DNA of 64,000 bases from Lewinellaceae bacterium (GCA_020636105.1 JACJYL010000001.1:1054001-1118000), one strand, 5' to 3'; counted from the stretch's first letter, positions 36,139 to 45,547 are shown. The notes: generated from the letters alone by a model not told the origin. Program-made: numbers and translations.

Positions 36139-37461
36139 ATGGGGATTTTAGGGACACAGGCGGTTTATACCGTCAGGCTTGGACAGTCGAAGGCCCTGGC
36201 GGACGGCTTTTTTGATCGATACAACCAGGACAAGCCTCTGGGCGACCGGCTCAGGGGACAGCACAAAACCCTGACCGGCATCCTGGTCTATTATTTTTCA
36301 AAAGAAATAAGGAAGGCCCAGGCATTCGGGGATGGCGTCCGGGAGGGCGCCTCCCTCCCTACCCTACGCACGAACAACAATCAACTGGCCCGCAAGCTTG
36401 GTACTTGTGAGAAAACCGTCAGAAACCTCCGCAAAAGGCTCGAAACGGCCAGGATCATCCTTAAAACAGTCTTCCACGGCTCCAATTCAAGCTACGAGCT
36501 GACGTTGAGCCCTGCGATCCTGCATATCTCAAAGCAGGGCGACAGCGAAAACCGGGTGCTCTATTTTTCAGAAGCCCACGCTGCCTCGGACTCTTTTTTT
36601 GACCCCAAAAGGAAAAATTTACCGCATACGGTAACCAGAACAGTTCAGGATACTATTAAATTAAATAAATTAGAAGGCGTTGTTTTTCAACAAAAGCCTG
36701 AAAATCAGTCAATTGAAGGTAAAAAGGATGTGGATAAACTGTTGATTGGCAAAGGAGAATTGCCCAAAACGGTTGAAAATCAACAATTTGAACCTGTTCA
36801 GGCTACACCCGAACCAGATTCAGGTTACGAACCATGCAAAACCCGGCAGGAAACGGCCCCCCGAGTTGCGGCGCACCCCCCAAAAGTAGCCCCGGACACC
36901 GTGGCTGAAGCCGTTGCACACCGGCCAAAGCCCATCCGGGAAAAAATTCAGCGCCATGTTGATCGGTTGTTCAGCATTGCCCTGATCAATTTGTACGATG
37001 GCCGATGGCTCACCGACGAGGAAAAGGAAAAAGGAAAGGCCCGCCTGGCGGAATATTTCGCTTATTCGGATCCCAACCGCTACACTGCAGGAGCCGACGA
37101 GATCACCGGCAGGATCATCCTGGTTAAAGTCTGGATCCAGCGCAAAGAAAAGAAAGGCGACACCCGATGGACCACCCCCATCCCTTCCGCCTACTTCGAT
37201 ATTCGGAACGAAAAGGGATTCTCCCAAACCAAAGCCTGGTACAAAAAACACAAGGCCGTCCGCCACGAGATTACCCTTAAGACAACGGTCACCAAGGCAG
37301 TCAATTTTTACATGCGCTCCCTTGAAGATGGTGCCAAAATGAGCCCATCAGAAGCTTACCGCATCATTACCCAGCGATTAGGCAAACGAAGCCAGGAATT
37401 GGTCCGATTGTTTAATGAACAGATCGCCGGGCTTCAAAAAACAACTCCTGAAACCATTTGA
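36139..37461 (+). CDS. Winged-helix DNA-binding protein, candidate replication initiator
   Basis: 440 residues from ATG 36139. A longer frame upstream is open but runs through the structured segment and has no protein-like composition. Residues about 60-110 hold a helix-turn-helix (NNNQLARKLGTCEKTVRNLR). A proline-rich linker at 170-260 follows, then a C-terminal helical domain (IQRHVDRLFSIALINLYDGR and KAWYKKHKAVRHEI). Layout and place in the operon resemble plasmid or phage replication proteins of Bacteroidota, but no polymerase, primase or rolling-circle motif is visible. Confidence 0.6.
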   Translation: MGILGTQAVYTVRLGQSKALADGFFDRYNQDKPLGDRLRGQHKTLTGILVYYFSKEIRKAQAFGDGVREGASLPTLRTNNNQLARKLGTCEKTVRNLRKRLETARIILKTVFHGSNSSYELTLSPAILHISKQGDSENRVLYFSEAHAASDSFFDPKRKNLPHTVTRTVQDTIKLNKLEGVVFQQKPENQSIEGKKDVDKLLIGKGELPKTVENQQFEPVQATPEPDSGYEPCKTRQETAPRVAAHPPKVAPDTVAEAVAHRPKPIREKIQRHVDRLFSIALINLYDGRWLTDEEKEKGKARLAEYFAYSDPNRYTAGADEITGRIILVKVWIQRKEKKGDTRWTTPIPSAYFDIRNEKGFSQTKAWYKKHKAVRHEITLKTTVTKAVNFYMRSLEDGAKMSPSEAYRIITQRLGKRSQELVRLFNEQIAGLQKTTPETI

Positions 37462-37562
37462 AATCGACCGAATGGAGATCCTCCTGCACGCAGTGCCGGG
37501 ACCATGTGGAACAAACTGGAACAATCTGAAACTCATTGAACAACTTGAACAAAATCATTCCT

Positions 37563-37787
37563 ATGAACAAACCAGACCGCCCCAGACCTTTCAAACTCGG
37601 CATCCGATGGATCAACAACCCGACCAAGATCTTCTACTTCAATTTTGAAAATATGGGTCGCTTAAAGAAGGTCCTGCATTCTTCAAAATGGTCCGGAAAA
37701 TACGAATGGGCAGCGATCTATCGAAATACAATTTTACTGGAGGAATTTAAAATGGAGAAAGGTTGGCAAAGAATTCAAGCGGGATAA
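37563..37787 (+). CDS. Small early protein
   Basis: 74 residues from ATG 37563, a basic and aromatic-rich protein (PRPFKLGIRWINNPTKIF, KYEWAAIYRNTILLEE). No family is recognised. It lies in the same direction as the preceding gene. A competing frame at 37415-37648 overlaps it and looks like a shadow. Confidence 0.55.
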   Translation: MNKPDRPRPFKLGIRWINNPTKIFYFNFENMGRLKKVLHSSKWSGKYEWAAIYRNTILLEEFKMEKGWQRIQAG

Positions 37788-37819
37788 GGACTTTGAAAGG
37801 AGGAAGCGTCAGCCTGAAA

Positions 37820-38080
37820 ATGACCGCACAAGTTAAGCGGGTTCTACAGATTGCCATCCAATTCCGATTATCCATCCTTGACGATACGGATGAATTGAGG
37901 AGTATGATGCTTAAGGAAATTGGAAGCCGGCTTAATGCTGAAATGACCCGGTTGAAACTTTCAAAATATGAATATACCTGTCTGTTTGAAAAGGAATTGA
38001 TCGATTTGATTCCTGATCAGTACCAGGCATTGCTTTTTGCTACGATTAATCCGGGGTTGAGGCCAATAGAGATAAAATAG
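37820..38080 (+). CDS. Small helical early protein
   Basis: 86 residues from ATG 37820, chosen because a purine-rich AAAGGAGG lies upstream and the protein looks compact from there. It is mainly helical (QVKRVLQIAIQFRLSILDD, LNAEMTRLKLSKYEYTCLF). Function unknown. It follows the previous gene by 32 bp in the early operon. Confidence 0.5.
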   Translation: MTAQVKRVLQIAIQFRLSILDDTDELRSMMLKEIGSRLNAEMTRLKLSKYEYTCLFEKELIDLIPDQYQALLFATINPGLRPIEIK

Positions 38081-38115
38081 AGATAAACTTACTTAAAGAA
38101 TATTACCCATAAAAG

Positions 38116-38427
38116 TTGAAGAACAGAATTAAAAAAACACATGAATTTATGAAACCGGAAATGCACAGCGGCCCAAAGAGATATAAGGCGTCAATGGCTT
38201 CGATAAGTGGCAAAACAAAGAATGATGCCGAACCACAAATGAGTAGGTTATTCCAATTCTCAGGCATTAAAACAAAACAGCCACTTATCGGGGAAATAGG
38301 CTTATATCCAGCGAAAAGGCCAGGCGAAGACTATAAACTTAATTTTCCGAAAGTGTCAAAATCATCCTCGCCGCCTTGCATTTCCAAGCCTTTTTTGCTT
38401 CGTTTTTTTGGCGATTGCAAAAAATGA
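38116..38427 (+). CDS. Uncertain small ORF in a weakly coding stretch
   Basis: 103 codons from a TTG at 38116, or from ATG 38149. Basic and low in hydrophobic residues. It may not be a real gene. A 28-codon frame overlaps its end by an ATGA junction at 38424. The whole stretch 38081-38643 otherwise holds no convincing gene, and it may be decayed DNA or an untranslated leader of the next gene. Confidence 0.25.
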   Translation: MKNRIKKTHEFMKPEMHSGPKRYKASMASISGKTKNDAEPQMSRLFQFSGIKTKQPLIGEIGLYPAKRPGEDYKLNFPKVSKSSSPPCISKPFLLRFFGDCKK

Positions 38428-38643
38428 AGGTGCCAAACAAAAGATCCCCAATAAAACTACATAAAAGACTAAAGCCAGGAGTAAAAACAAGCTCTTTTAA
38501 GTATGACTGAAGAAGCACACCCAGATTGAATTTTCTTAACGCCAATTCTATAAGGCCGGGGAAACTCCAACCAAAGGAAATAAAAAGTAAAACAGCACCG
38601 GGCAACCGGAAAAGGATAATTATAAACGAAACAATTACAAATC

Positions 38644-40122
38644 ATGAAAATCAGACTAAACTTGCCAACACTGGGAGAAGTATTTTCACACGACGCACCA
38701 CTCTACAAAATAATCAAAATAGCCCTCCCGGCTTTTATCCTGATTTCTTCCTTAACAGTTTTTGCAGGGGTCCGCTCTCACATTAGCGATTACCTGGGCC
38801 AATATTCGTTATGGATAACGCTTCCAGGTTACACTTTTTCTTACCTGCTCTTTTCCCTTTCCCCGGATGTTTTGAATGCTGTCCTGGTGGCCTATTTTGT
38901 GCGCTCGATGTTGAAGAAAAAGTTCCAGGGGACCGACATCGTTTTAAACCTGTTTGCCCTGGGACTGATCATTTTCTTGACAAAATACTCCTACAACATG
39001 AGCCAGTTTTCTGCCGGTTCCATGAGTAACGAAATGGGTAAGGAGATAGAGGAAATTGACTTAAGCAAAATCAATGCTGAATACAAGTTGGAAAAGAAGG
39101 AAATACAAACCACTTTCAACGAAGATAAGGCCGAAGTCGAAAAGTTATACAACGAGCAAATAACACTGCTCAATCAGCGGTATGAAAACCAGTTCATTCC
39201 CTTAAGAGAAAAGATCAAAGGTTATGAGAAAAACAGAGTGACAAACAACACCAGCTGGACCGATAAGAAGATCAAAGAACAAAAAGACAAGATAACCAGC
39301 CTGGAAAAGGACAAGCTTACGGAGGCCGACCATTTCCTTAAGGAAAAACAGGGAAAAATAGCCCTTTTGCAGGAAACCAGGGATTCCCAAATTACAGCCC
39401 TGGGAAGTGATAAGAAAAACGACAGAAATAATGCCCAATCCCTTAAGGAAAAAACCAACCAGGAAAAGGCTCAGGCGAATGATTTTTTGAAGAAAGAATT
39501 TGAGAAGATAGCGGGGGTGGCCATTTTCATTGTTTTGGTCCTCGCTTCCCTTAAGGAAATAATACATTTCCGGAATGATATAGATCCTCAGCCGATTATC
39601 AGCGAACTGGACTTTCAGTTTGACTGGTTAATGGAAATACTGTCCTATCCTTTTGTATTCATACAGCGGCATTCTGTTAACAGGGTCCGTGAGTGGTATA
39701 ACAATCTTCCTGATCTGGTGGAGCCACCCAAAGAAGCGGAGGAAATTACGGACTATAAGGCTTCGCAAAAAATAGTGCCTTTAAAAGTAGTTTCCAATTC
39801 ATCTGCAGAAGAAGGTGATCGTACTTTTTTTCGTCAGCCGGAAAAGGCAAAAATTAGTGCTTCATTTCGTCAGCCCTTTATAGCAGACGAAAATCACACG
39901 AAAAACAAACGAAATGGCGCACACGAAACGATCGAAATGCGCGAAGCAAAACGCAGACTAAAACAGTACAAAAAAGACCTTGGAAGGCATCAGCAAAAGG
40001 CGAGAGTGCAAGCTAAAAAAGACGGTTACATTTCCACCAGAACGCAGAATGCTATCGATAACAATTTATCCTGGGTAGAGCATTTTACGGATATTTTGAA
40101 TGGAGGGAGTGGAACGAGATGA
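38644..40122 (+). CDS. Membrane protein with long coiled coil
   Basis: 492 residues. Three membrane helices near the N-terminus (about 26-45, 60-88, 103-117) are followed by a coiled coil rich in Lys and Glu (about 140-300), a fourth membrane helix (IAGVAIFIVLVLASLKEI, about 288-305), then a basic C-terminal tail. No enzyme motif is present. This is an inner-membrane scaffold-like protein, last in the plus-strand early operon. A role in positioning replication or assembly at the membrane would fit a membrane-linked virus (inference). Confidence 0.65.
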   Translation: MKIRLNLPTLGEVFSHDAPLYKIIKIALPAFILISSLTVFAGVRSHISDYLGQYSLWITLPGYTFSYLLFSLSPDVLNAVLVAYFVRSMLKKKFQGTDIVLNLFALGLIIFLTKYSYNMSQFSAGSMSNEMGKEIEEIDLSKINAEYKLEKKEIQTTFNEDKAEVEKLYNEQITLLNQRYENQFIPLREKIKGYEKNRVTNNTSWTDKKIKEQKDKITSLEKDKLTEADHFLKEKQGKIALLQETRDSQITALGSDKKNDRNNAQSLKEKTNQEKAQANDFLKKEFEKIAGVAIFIVLVLASLKEIIHFRNDIDPQPIISELDFQFDWLMEILSYPFVFIQRHSVNRVREWYNNLPDLVEPPKEAEEITDYKASQKIVPLKVVSNSSAEEGDRTFFRQPEKAKISASFRQPFIADENHTKNKRNGAHETIEMREAKRRLKQYKKDLGRHQQKARVQAKKDGYISTRTQNAIDNNLSWVEHFTDILNGGSGTR

Positions 40123-40138
40123 TCACGGAGGATACTGT

Positions 40139-41581
40139 CTATTTAAAAATTCTTTTTAACAGATTTGAAAAAAATCCTCCTTTTCCCTTGGAAACCCAAT
40201 TGCCCTCATTCCAATAATCAATATTTTCCTGAGCTATTTTTTCCCATTTTTCTGCATGAGGAATAGGGTATTTACCATAAAGGGAAACAGCCTTTTTTGC
40301 ATAATCCAGAGATCGGTTTTTATCTTTCAAATTATGCCGATACAAATTACTTAAACATAAAAACGTATCTGCCAGTGGGATTTCAAAAGCTTCTGGTAGT
40401 AATTCAGCAAATTTAAGCCTGATTTTCAAAGCTTCCAGATAGCTTTCCTCGGCTTTTTTATACTCATTTTTATCACTCTGTAAATTAGCCAAATTATTCA
40501 GCGTCGCCCCTACATCCGGCAAATAGGTTTGAGGATTCAACTCTGCCAGTTTTCTTCTTATCTCTAAGGCTTCCAGATAGCTTGCCTCCGCTTTTTTATA
40601 CTCATTTTTATCACTCTGTAAATTAGCCAAATTATTCAGCGTTGTGGCCACATAAGGCAAATAGGTTTGAGGATTCACCTCTGCCAGTTTTCGATATATC
40701 TCTAAAGCTTCCAGATAGCTTGCCTCGGCTTTTTTATACTCATTTTTAGCCCTCTGTAAAACCGCCAAATTATTCAGCGTCATCCCTACGTCGGGCAAAT
40801 AGGTTTGAGGATTCACCTCAGCCAGTTTTCTTCTTATCTCTAAAGCTTCCAGATAGCTTGCCTCGGCTTTTTTATACTCATTTTTATCACTCTGTAAAAC
40901 CGCCAAATTATTCAGTGTGGTGGCTCTTTCCTCCTCGCTTTCAGTATTTTGGATACAAAAACTATAATATTTTTCTGCCTTATTAAAGTCGTTGATAAAT
41001 GCAAAATAGTTTGCCGCTTCCAGGCAATTGACCCAGCTTTGAAATAACTCGACCGCTTTTTCATAATTGACAGCGGCCTCATTATGTCGATTTTTAATCT
41101 TAAGCATTTTAGCTTTTAACAGTCGTGTTTCTGCTCTTTGCATCATTTCATCCAGCGCCCGATTTTCCTCTTCCTCCATTTTTGCATCATCCAGAATTTC
41201 AATTGCTTCATCGATATTACTTTCTGTAAAGAGTTCAAATGCTGTTTGATATAGATTGGAAGTTTGGCTTAAATCCTTCCCTTCCATACCTTCAAGAAAT
41301 TGGCTTATTTGTTGGTTGAGTTGCTCATTCTTGTCTTTTAAGGTTTGAATTTCGTCCGATAATTTAATTACTACCGAATCTTTGTATCCAAGCAGCTCAG
41401 TTTTGTCAGCCAAATGAACCTTAAGCTCCTTGATCCTTTCTTCATTTGGTCCGATAAAGGGCTTTAAAAACTCTTCGAGGGATCTTTTTTCCTCAGTCTT
41501 ATTGCCAGCACTGTCAATGTATTGGAAAATAAAAATGTTATCGCCCTTGGCTTCAACCTTATTAATTCTCTTATTGATCAT
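40139..41581 (-). CDS. TPR-array protein, copy A
   Basis: 480 residues. A conserved head (about 1-60; KVEAKGDNIFIFQYIDSAGN), a short coiled coil and then TPRs of the kinesin-light-chain type. At least four 46-residue units are almost identical (TLNNLAVLQSDKNEYKKAEA); the DNA repeats at 138-bp spacing (40431, 40569, 40707, 40845). It faces against the backbone genes and is the last gene of a unit with copy B and a membrane protein. Such arrays bind peptides or sense partners; an anti-phage or signalling role is a guess. Confidence 0.7.
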   Translation of the reverse strand: MINKRINKVEAKGDNIFIFQYIDSAGNKTEEKRSLEEFLKPFIGPNEERIKELKVHLADKTELLGYKDSVVIKLSDEIQTLKDKNEQLNQQISQFLEGMEGKDLSQTSNLYQTAFELFTESNIDEAIEILDDAKMEEEENRALDEMMQRAETRLLKAKMLKIKNRHNEAAVNYEKAVELFQSWVNCLEAANYFAFINDFNKAEKYYSFCIQNTESEEERATTLNNLAVLQSDKNEYKKAEASYLEALEIRRKLAEVNPQTYLPDVGMTLNNLAVLQRAKNEYKKAEASYLEALEIYRKLAEVNPQTYLPYVATTLNNLANLQSDKNEYKKAEASYLEALEIRRKLAELNPQTYLPDVGATLNNLANLQSDKNEYKKAEESYLEALKIRLKFAELLPEAFEIPLADTFLCLSNLYRHNLKDKNRSLDYAKKAVSLYGKYPIPHAEKWEKIAQENIDYWNEGNWVSKGKGGFFSNLLKRIFK

Positions 41582-41599
41582 TTTTGGATGGGGATTATT

Positions 41600-43273
41600 T
41601 CAATTAATTATTTTTTTATCTTTCCAAAAATCAATATTTTCCTGAGCCACTTTTCCCCATTGAACTGCATGTGGAACCGAATACGTGGAATAAATAATAG
41701 CAGCCTTTTTAGCATATTTTACACACAAAATTCTATTTTCCAAATTATAACGGTACAAAATACTCAAGCATAAAAACGTATCTGCCAACTCAATCTTAAA
41801 AGCTTTAGGAACTAGTTCTGCATAATTCGTTCTTATTTCCAAGGCTTCCATGTAGGTTGCCTCTGCTTTTTTATATCCTCCTAGCACCCTATGCAAATTG
41901 GCCAAATTATTCAATGTGTCAGCAACACAAGGTAAATAAGCTTGTGGGTTAACCTCAGCCAAGTTCCGAAATATATCTAAGGCTTCCATGTAGCTCGATT
42001 CCGCTTCACTATTCTCCTTGGTAGAACTTATCAAAAAACCTAAGTTATTTAATGTCCTCCCTACTTTTGACAAATAAGTTTGCGGATTCCCTTTTGCCAA
42101 GTTGCGAAATATATCTAAGGCTTCCATGTAGCTCGATTCCGCTTTTTTACTTTCTTTTTTATTAAACTGTAAAATTCCCAAATTATTAAGGGTTACTGCA
42201 ACATTAGGCAAATAAGTTTGTCGATTAATCACTGCCAATTTTCGGTATATTTCTAAAGCTTCATGAAAGCTTTCTTCCGCTTTTTTATATTCTCTTTTGG
42301 TGTTCTTTAAAAGCCCAATATTATTCAGTATCATCCCTACATCTGGTAAATATTTTTCAGGATCGATAGCTGCCAATTTTCTTCTAACCTCTAGGGCCTC
42401 CATATAGCTTGCCCCGGCTTTTTTGTACTCATTTTTTGCATTTTGCAAAATCCCAAAATTATTTAACGTATCAGCAAGATTGGACAAAAATGTTTTAGAA
42501 GAATTAACCTTTACCTGTTTTCTTCTTATCTCTAAAGCTTCCAAATAATTTGCTTCTGCTTTTTTATACTCATTTTTTGCTCTATGCAAATTAGCCAAAT
42601 TATTCAGGGTTGTTGCCTTTTCTTCCTCGTTTCCAGCTTTATCTATGCAATAATTGTAATATTTTTCTGCTTTGTCAAACCTATCGACAAATTTGAAATA
42701 GTCTGCCGCTTCCAGGCAATTGCCCCAACTTTGAAATAACTCGACCGCTTTTTCATAATTGACAGATGCCTCTTTATGAAGGTTTTTTAATTTAAGCATT
42801 TTGGCTTTTAACAGACGTGTTTCTGCTCTTTGCTTCATTTCATCCAGTGCCTGATTTTCCTCTTCCTCCATTTTAGCATCATCCAATATCAAAATTGCCT
42901 GATCTATTTCACCTTCCGTGAAAAGTTCAAAGGCGGCCTGGTATAAATTGGAAGTTTGACTCAATTCCTTCCCTTCCATGCCTCCAAGGAATTGGCTTAT
43001 TTGTTTTTCCAGTTCCTCATTCTTACCTTTTAAGGTTTGAATTTCCTCCGATAATTTAATTACTTCCGAATCTTTGTATCCAAGCAGCTCAGTTTTGTCA
43101 GCCAAATGAACCTTAAGCTCCTTGATCCTTTCTTCATTTGGTCCGATAAAGGGCTTTAAAAACTCTTCAAGGGATCTTTTTTCCTCAGTCTTATTACCAG
43201 CACTGTCAATGTATTGGAATACAAAGATGTTTTCGCCCTTGGCTTCTACCTTATTAATTCTCTTATTGATCAT
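41600..43273 (-). CDS. TPR-array protein, copy B
   Basis: 557 residues, the same architecture as copy A. The first 170 or so residues and the DNA of the first few hundred bases are nearly identical to copy A, including the few bases before the start. The TPR units have diverged much more and number about seven. It overlaps the end of the upstream membrane-protein gene by 11 bp, so translation is coupled. The pair looks like a recent duplication whose repeat parts then evolved separately. Confidence 0.7.
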   Translation of the reverse strand: MINKRINKVEAKGENIFVFQYIDSAGNKTEEKRSLEEFLKPFIGPNEERIKELKVHLADKTELLGYKDSEVIKLSEEIQTLKGKNEELEKQISQFLGGMEGKELSQTSNLYQAAFELFTEGEIDQAILILDDAKMEEEENQALDEMKQRAETRLLKAKMLKLKNLHKEASVNYEKAVELFQSWGNCLEAADYFKFVDRFDKAEKYYNYCIDKAGNEEEKATTLNNLANLHRAKNEYKKAEANYLEALEIRRKQVKVNSSKTFLSNLADTLNNFGILQNAKNEYKKAGASYMEALEVRRKLAAIDPEKYLPDVGMILNNIGLLKNTKREYKKAEESFHEALEIYRKLAVINRQTYLPNVAVTLNNLGILQFNKKESKKAESSYMEALDIFRNLAKGNPQTYLSKVGRTLNNLGFLISSTKENSEAESSYMEALDIFRNLAEVNPQAYLPCVADTLNNLANLHRVLGGYKKAEATYMEALEIRTNYAELVPKAFKIELADTFLCLSILYRYNLENRILCVKYAKKAAIIYSTYSVPHAVQWGKVAQENIDFWKDKKIIN

Positions 43274-43718
43274 CTTTGGATGGGGATTTTTCTTTATTGA
43301 TCTGTTGATTAATATGGATATTAGTTCCGGATACTTTTCGGTTCACATTTTTATTCACTTCCAGAAACGTACCGCTCAGTTTACCATTCCGTTCAAAATA
43401 ATCCAACACCAAAGCCAATCCGGCCAAGGCAACTAAGAAAATGCTCACAGCATCCCCGACTTCAGAGCTCCCTACCTTAAAATCAATTCCGGAAATGTTT
43501 CCAATTACCTGAAAGAAAAACTTGTTTAAAATGGTAAGCATTGACAGGATAACCCAAAAGACTTTCATATACCTCCGTTTTGGATTCCTTAAAATAACGA
43601 GAATAAATATTATGACTGAAGCAACAATAGAAATCTTCAGGTTCGATGTGAAATAAAAAGTTAGAATGCCGCCAATTAGGCCTGCAATCAGGGAGGTGAT
43701 AATCCAGTTTCCTTTCAT
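43263..43718 (-). CDS. Small polytopic membrane protein coupled to the TPR genes
   Basis: 151 residues with about four hydrophobic segments (SLIAGLIGGILTFYF, SIVASVIIFILVILR, VFWVILSMLTILNKFFF, VSIFLVALAGLALVLDYF) and a soluble tail ending KVSGTNIHINQQINKE. Its stop overlaps the start of TPR copy B. Membrane protein plus coupled TPR sensor is a plausible effector-sensor pair, but no known family matches. Confidence 0.65.
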   Translation of the reverse strand: MKGNWIITSLIAGLIGGILTFYFTSNLKISIVASVIIFILVILRNPKRRYMKVFWVILSMLTILNKFFFQVIGNISGIDFKVGSSEVGDAVSIFLVALAGLALVLDYFERNGKLSGTFLEVNKNVNRKVSGTNIHINQQINKEKSPSKDDQ

Positions 43719-43775
43719 TTTTGTCCTTGTTGGTCGGAGGACAAATTACAACTTTTTTTATACAAAAAAAATATT

Positions 43776-44369
43776 CTACGGCCTCACCCGCACAAACAAC
43801 CCATAATGACTATTATCCCCCCTGGCCAACGCCTTACGAAAAGCAGCATTCACCTTTTTCTGTGCTGCAATAATTCTTTCCGCTGAATCCGTCTGAATCC
43901 TACTCTTCGGAAAAATAGCATCCGTAGCCCCAATAAAAGCCGTCCGGTAAAACGCCCAAATGCGGGGCGGCACGTCGGTCGGCGCGTGGAATACAAAAAA
44001 CAGATCCAGCATTTTATGGCGGAAGTCGATTAACAATCGCTTAAGATAAATATCACTATCCACGTTGCTGGTCAGGTATCCCCTGCAATCATCAAAAACG
44101 ATAATCCCGTCCCTGAAATATTTGTGGATATACTTCATGGTATCCTTCTCCTGGCGCATATAATACACCTGTTTGATGCCTTTCTTAAACTTCCAGCTTT
44201 CCTTTTTGGTAATATCAATTTCCTCATATTGTCGCCAGATGGCCGGTTCCCCGTTTAAGGTAATCACAATGACCCTTTCCTTCATCGCTTTGATGATGGT
44301 GTGCGCCAAATAACTTTTGCCGGTCCCGTTGCGCCCCATGACCATGGTCACCTGTGCGTCTCTGTGCAT
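43776..44369 (-). CDS. HerA/FtsK-type packaging ATPase (A32/P9- or Zot-like)
   Basis: 197 residues, a bare P-loop domain. Walker A is GRNGTGKS (residues 12-19) and Walker B is IIVFDDCR (about 89-96). A polar segment DFRHKMLDLFFVFHAP follows, with the Arg/His pattern seen after Walker B in viral genome-packaging ATPases. The size fits the genome-packaging ATPases of tailless double-jelly-roll viruses (PRD1 P9 is about 230 residues) better than terminases, but Zot-type ATPases of filamentous phages are similar. It has no membrane helix, unlike most Zot proteins. It is last in a tightly packed operon of four genes. Confidence 0.75.
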   Translation of the reverse strand: MHRDAQVTMVMGRNGTGKSYLAHTIIKAMKERVIVITLNGEPAIWRQYEEIDITKKESWKFKKGIKQVYYMRQEKDTMKYIHKYFRDGIIVFDDCRGYLTSNVDSDIYLKRLLIDFRHKMLDLFFVFHAPTDVPPRIWAFYRTAFIGATDAIFPKSRIQTDSAERIIAAQKKVNAAFRKALARGDNSHYGLFVRVRP

Positions 44370-44969
44370 TTAATTGGGTTTTATCGGTTCAACAGACTGC
44401 TTTTGGGATTCCACTTCTTTGCGGTCCTTCAAAGCCTTGTTCATCATTGGAGCGTAACCGATCACCAGGGCGGAAATGAACATCCATTCCAGGCTGAGGC
44501 GCATTTGGTATTTTTTGACCAGGGCAGCCCCGATCTCCGCCTCATAGTCATTGCCCTGGATCTTCTCCTTCCTGCGCCGGTACCGGTCGCTGTCCATTCC
44601 GGAAACCATACCGAAGGAAAAGGCCAGCACCTTGTCGATTTGGATCAACAGGAATTCTGCAGTGAACTTGTGTTCATCGGTATAATCCAAATGGTTCGCC
44701 ATTTGCTCGTCCGATTCTCCGGGGAGATCATCGTCCGGGTCGTCCGGATCCGGCTCGTCCGATTCAAAGGCCGGTGGCGGGTCGATCTTCTCCCTGGGAG
44801 CCTTCATTTCCTTAATGAAGGCATCCACGTCCCCGGAGGCCTGTTTGGCCGTGAAAAAATCGTCGGCACTGGTAGCCTGTTGTTCCTCCGTAACTTCCGC
44901 TGGTTTGATTTCCTCAACCGGTTGGGGCGGGTTTTCTTTTTCTGCTTGTTTGGTCATTTTATTTTGCAT
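44370..44969 (-). CDS. Acidic protein with one membrane helix
   Basis: 199 residues. A disordered, Pro/Asp/Glu-rich first half (DEPDPDDPDDDLPGESDE) is followed by a helical part and one likely membrane helix (LEWMFISALVIGYAPMM, about residues 160-176). Its TAA directly abuts the ATG of the packaging ATPase, and its start overlaps the stop of the gene before it. It may anchor or regulate the ATPase at the membrane or be a scaffold; no family is recognised. Confidence 0.65.
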   Translation of the reverse strand: MQNKMTKQAEKENPPQPVEEIKPAEVTEEQQATSADDFFTAKQASGDVDAFIKEMKAPREKIDPPPAFESDEPDPDDPDDDLPGESDEQMANHLDYTDEHKFTAEFLLIQIDKVLAFSFGMVSGMDSDRYRRRKEKIQGNDYEAEIGAALVKKYQMRLSLEWMFISALVIGYAPMMNKALKDRKEVESQKQSVEPIKPN

Positions 44970-45279
44970 TTAAAAGTTCACTAAGAGGAAAAGAAGAAAA
45001 GGGGGCGCTCATGGTCATGGTCCCGTTTTCTTCCCGTTTGAGGGCATGTACGGATAAATTTAAAGCCCCGTTGATCGCCACAACACTGTAAGCGATTTTA
45101 TCCCAATCTTCAGGTAGTTTGCCACCTTCGCTTTCCGGTCTTTCCATGCTTTCCAGTTTTTCGACAAACTGTTTTTCGAGCCCTGGAAGCATATTGGCAG
45201 CCATGCCCACCATGGCCGATTGAGGATTAAAATGTTCTTTAAAGCCCTTGAGCTTGTCCAATAGATTCTTGTCCGACAT
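44959..45279 (-). CDS. Small protein in the packaging operon
   Basis: 106 residues. Residues about 20-60 are helical (MVGMAANMLPGLEKQFVEKL); the rest is a small beta-hairpin-like part. No motif is recognised. It overlaps both neighbours (41 bp with the upstream gene, 11 bp with the downstream one), so the operon is translated as a unit. Confidence 0.6.
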   Translation of the reverse strand: MSDKNLLDKLKGFKEHFNPQSAMVGMAANMLPGLEKQFVEKLESMERPESEGGKLPEDWDKIAYSVVAINGALNLSVHALKREENGTMTMSAPFSSFPLSELLNAK

Positions 45280-45523
45280 TGATCTTGTATTTAGTTACGA
45301 AAATATTGTTCTGCCCCATCCGGTGAGGCTCCAGCACCACGACACCCGTGGCCAGTAATCGCTGAACCGCCGACCTGATCCGCCTCTCCAGATTTTGTTG
45401 CTCTCGCCGGGTTTCATAGATATGAATGAGCACCGCCAGTTCTCTGACAGATAGCGCCTTTTCGGCGGATTCTAGCTTTTTCTTTATCAGGTAGCCCAGG
45501 TAAGTGCCATATAATTCCATCAA
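45239..45523 (-). CDS. Winged-helix-like regulator at the head of the packaging operon
   Basis: 94 residues. The pattern KALSVRELAVLIHIYETR, NLERRIRSAVQRLLATGVV and VVLEPHRMGQNNIFVTKYKI fits a winged helix-turn-helix with a beta wing. It is the first gene after the palindromic promoter at 45530-45547 and could bind it. It faces the divergent 45569 gene. Confidence 0.6.
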   Translation of the reverse strand: MMELYGTYLGYLIKKKLESAEKALSVRELAVLIHIYETRREQQNLERRIRSAVQRLLATGVVVLEPHRMGQNNIFVTKYKINVGQESIGQAQGL

Positions 45524-45529
45524 ATTAGT

Positions 45530-45547
45530 TATATTTGTACAAATATA
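45530..45547. promoter_or_regulatory. 18-bp palindrome holding two divergent -7 boxes
   Basis: TATATTTGTACAAATATA is a perfect palindrome. Its left half is a plus-strand TAnnTTTG box and its right half the same box on the minus strand. It lies in the 45-bp gap between the packaging operon and the divergent 45569 gene. Clear -33 boxes are lacking, so the site may also be an activator or repressor operator. Confidence 0.65.

Noticed and set aside
37415..37648. A 77-residue plus-strand frame
   Set aside because: It overlaps both the end of the winged-helix gene and the better-looking 37563-37787 gene in another frame; composition is poor.
43776..44369. Terminase large subunit of a tailed phage
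   Set aside because: The protein is only 197 residues, has no nuclease domain, and no portal, tail or tape-measure genes are near.
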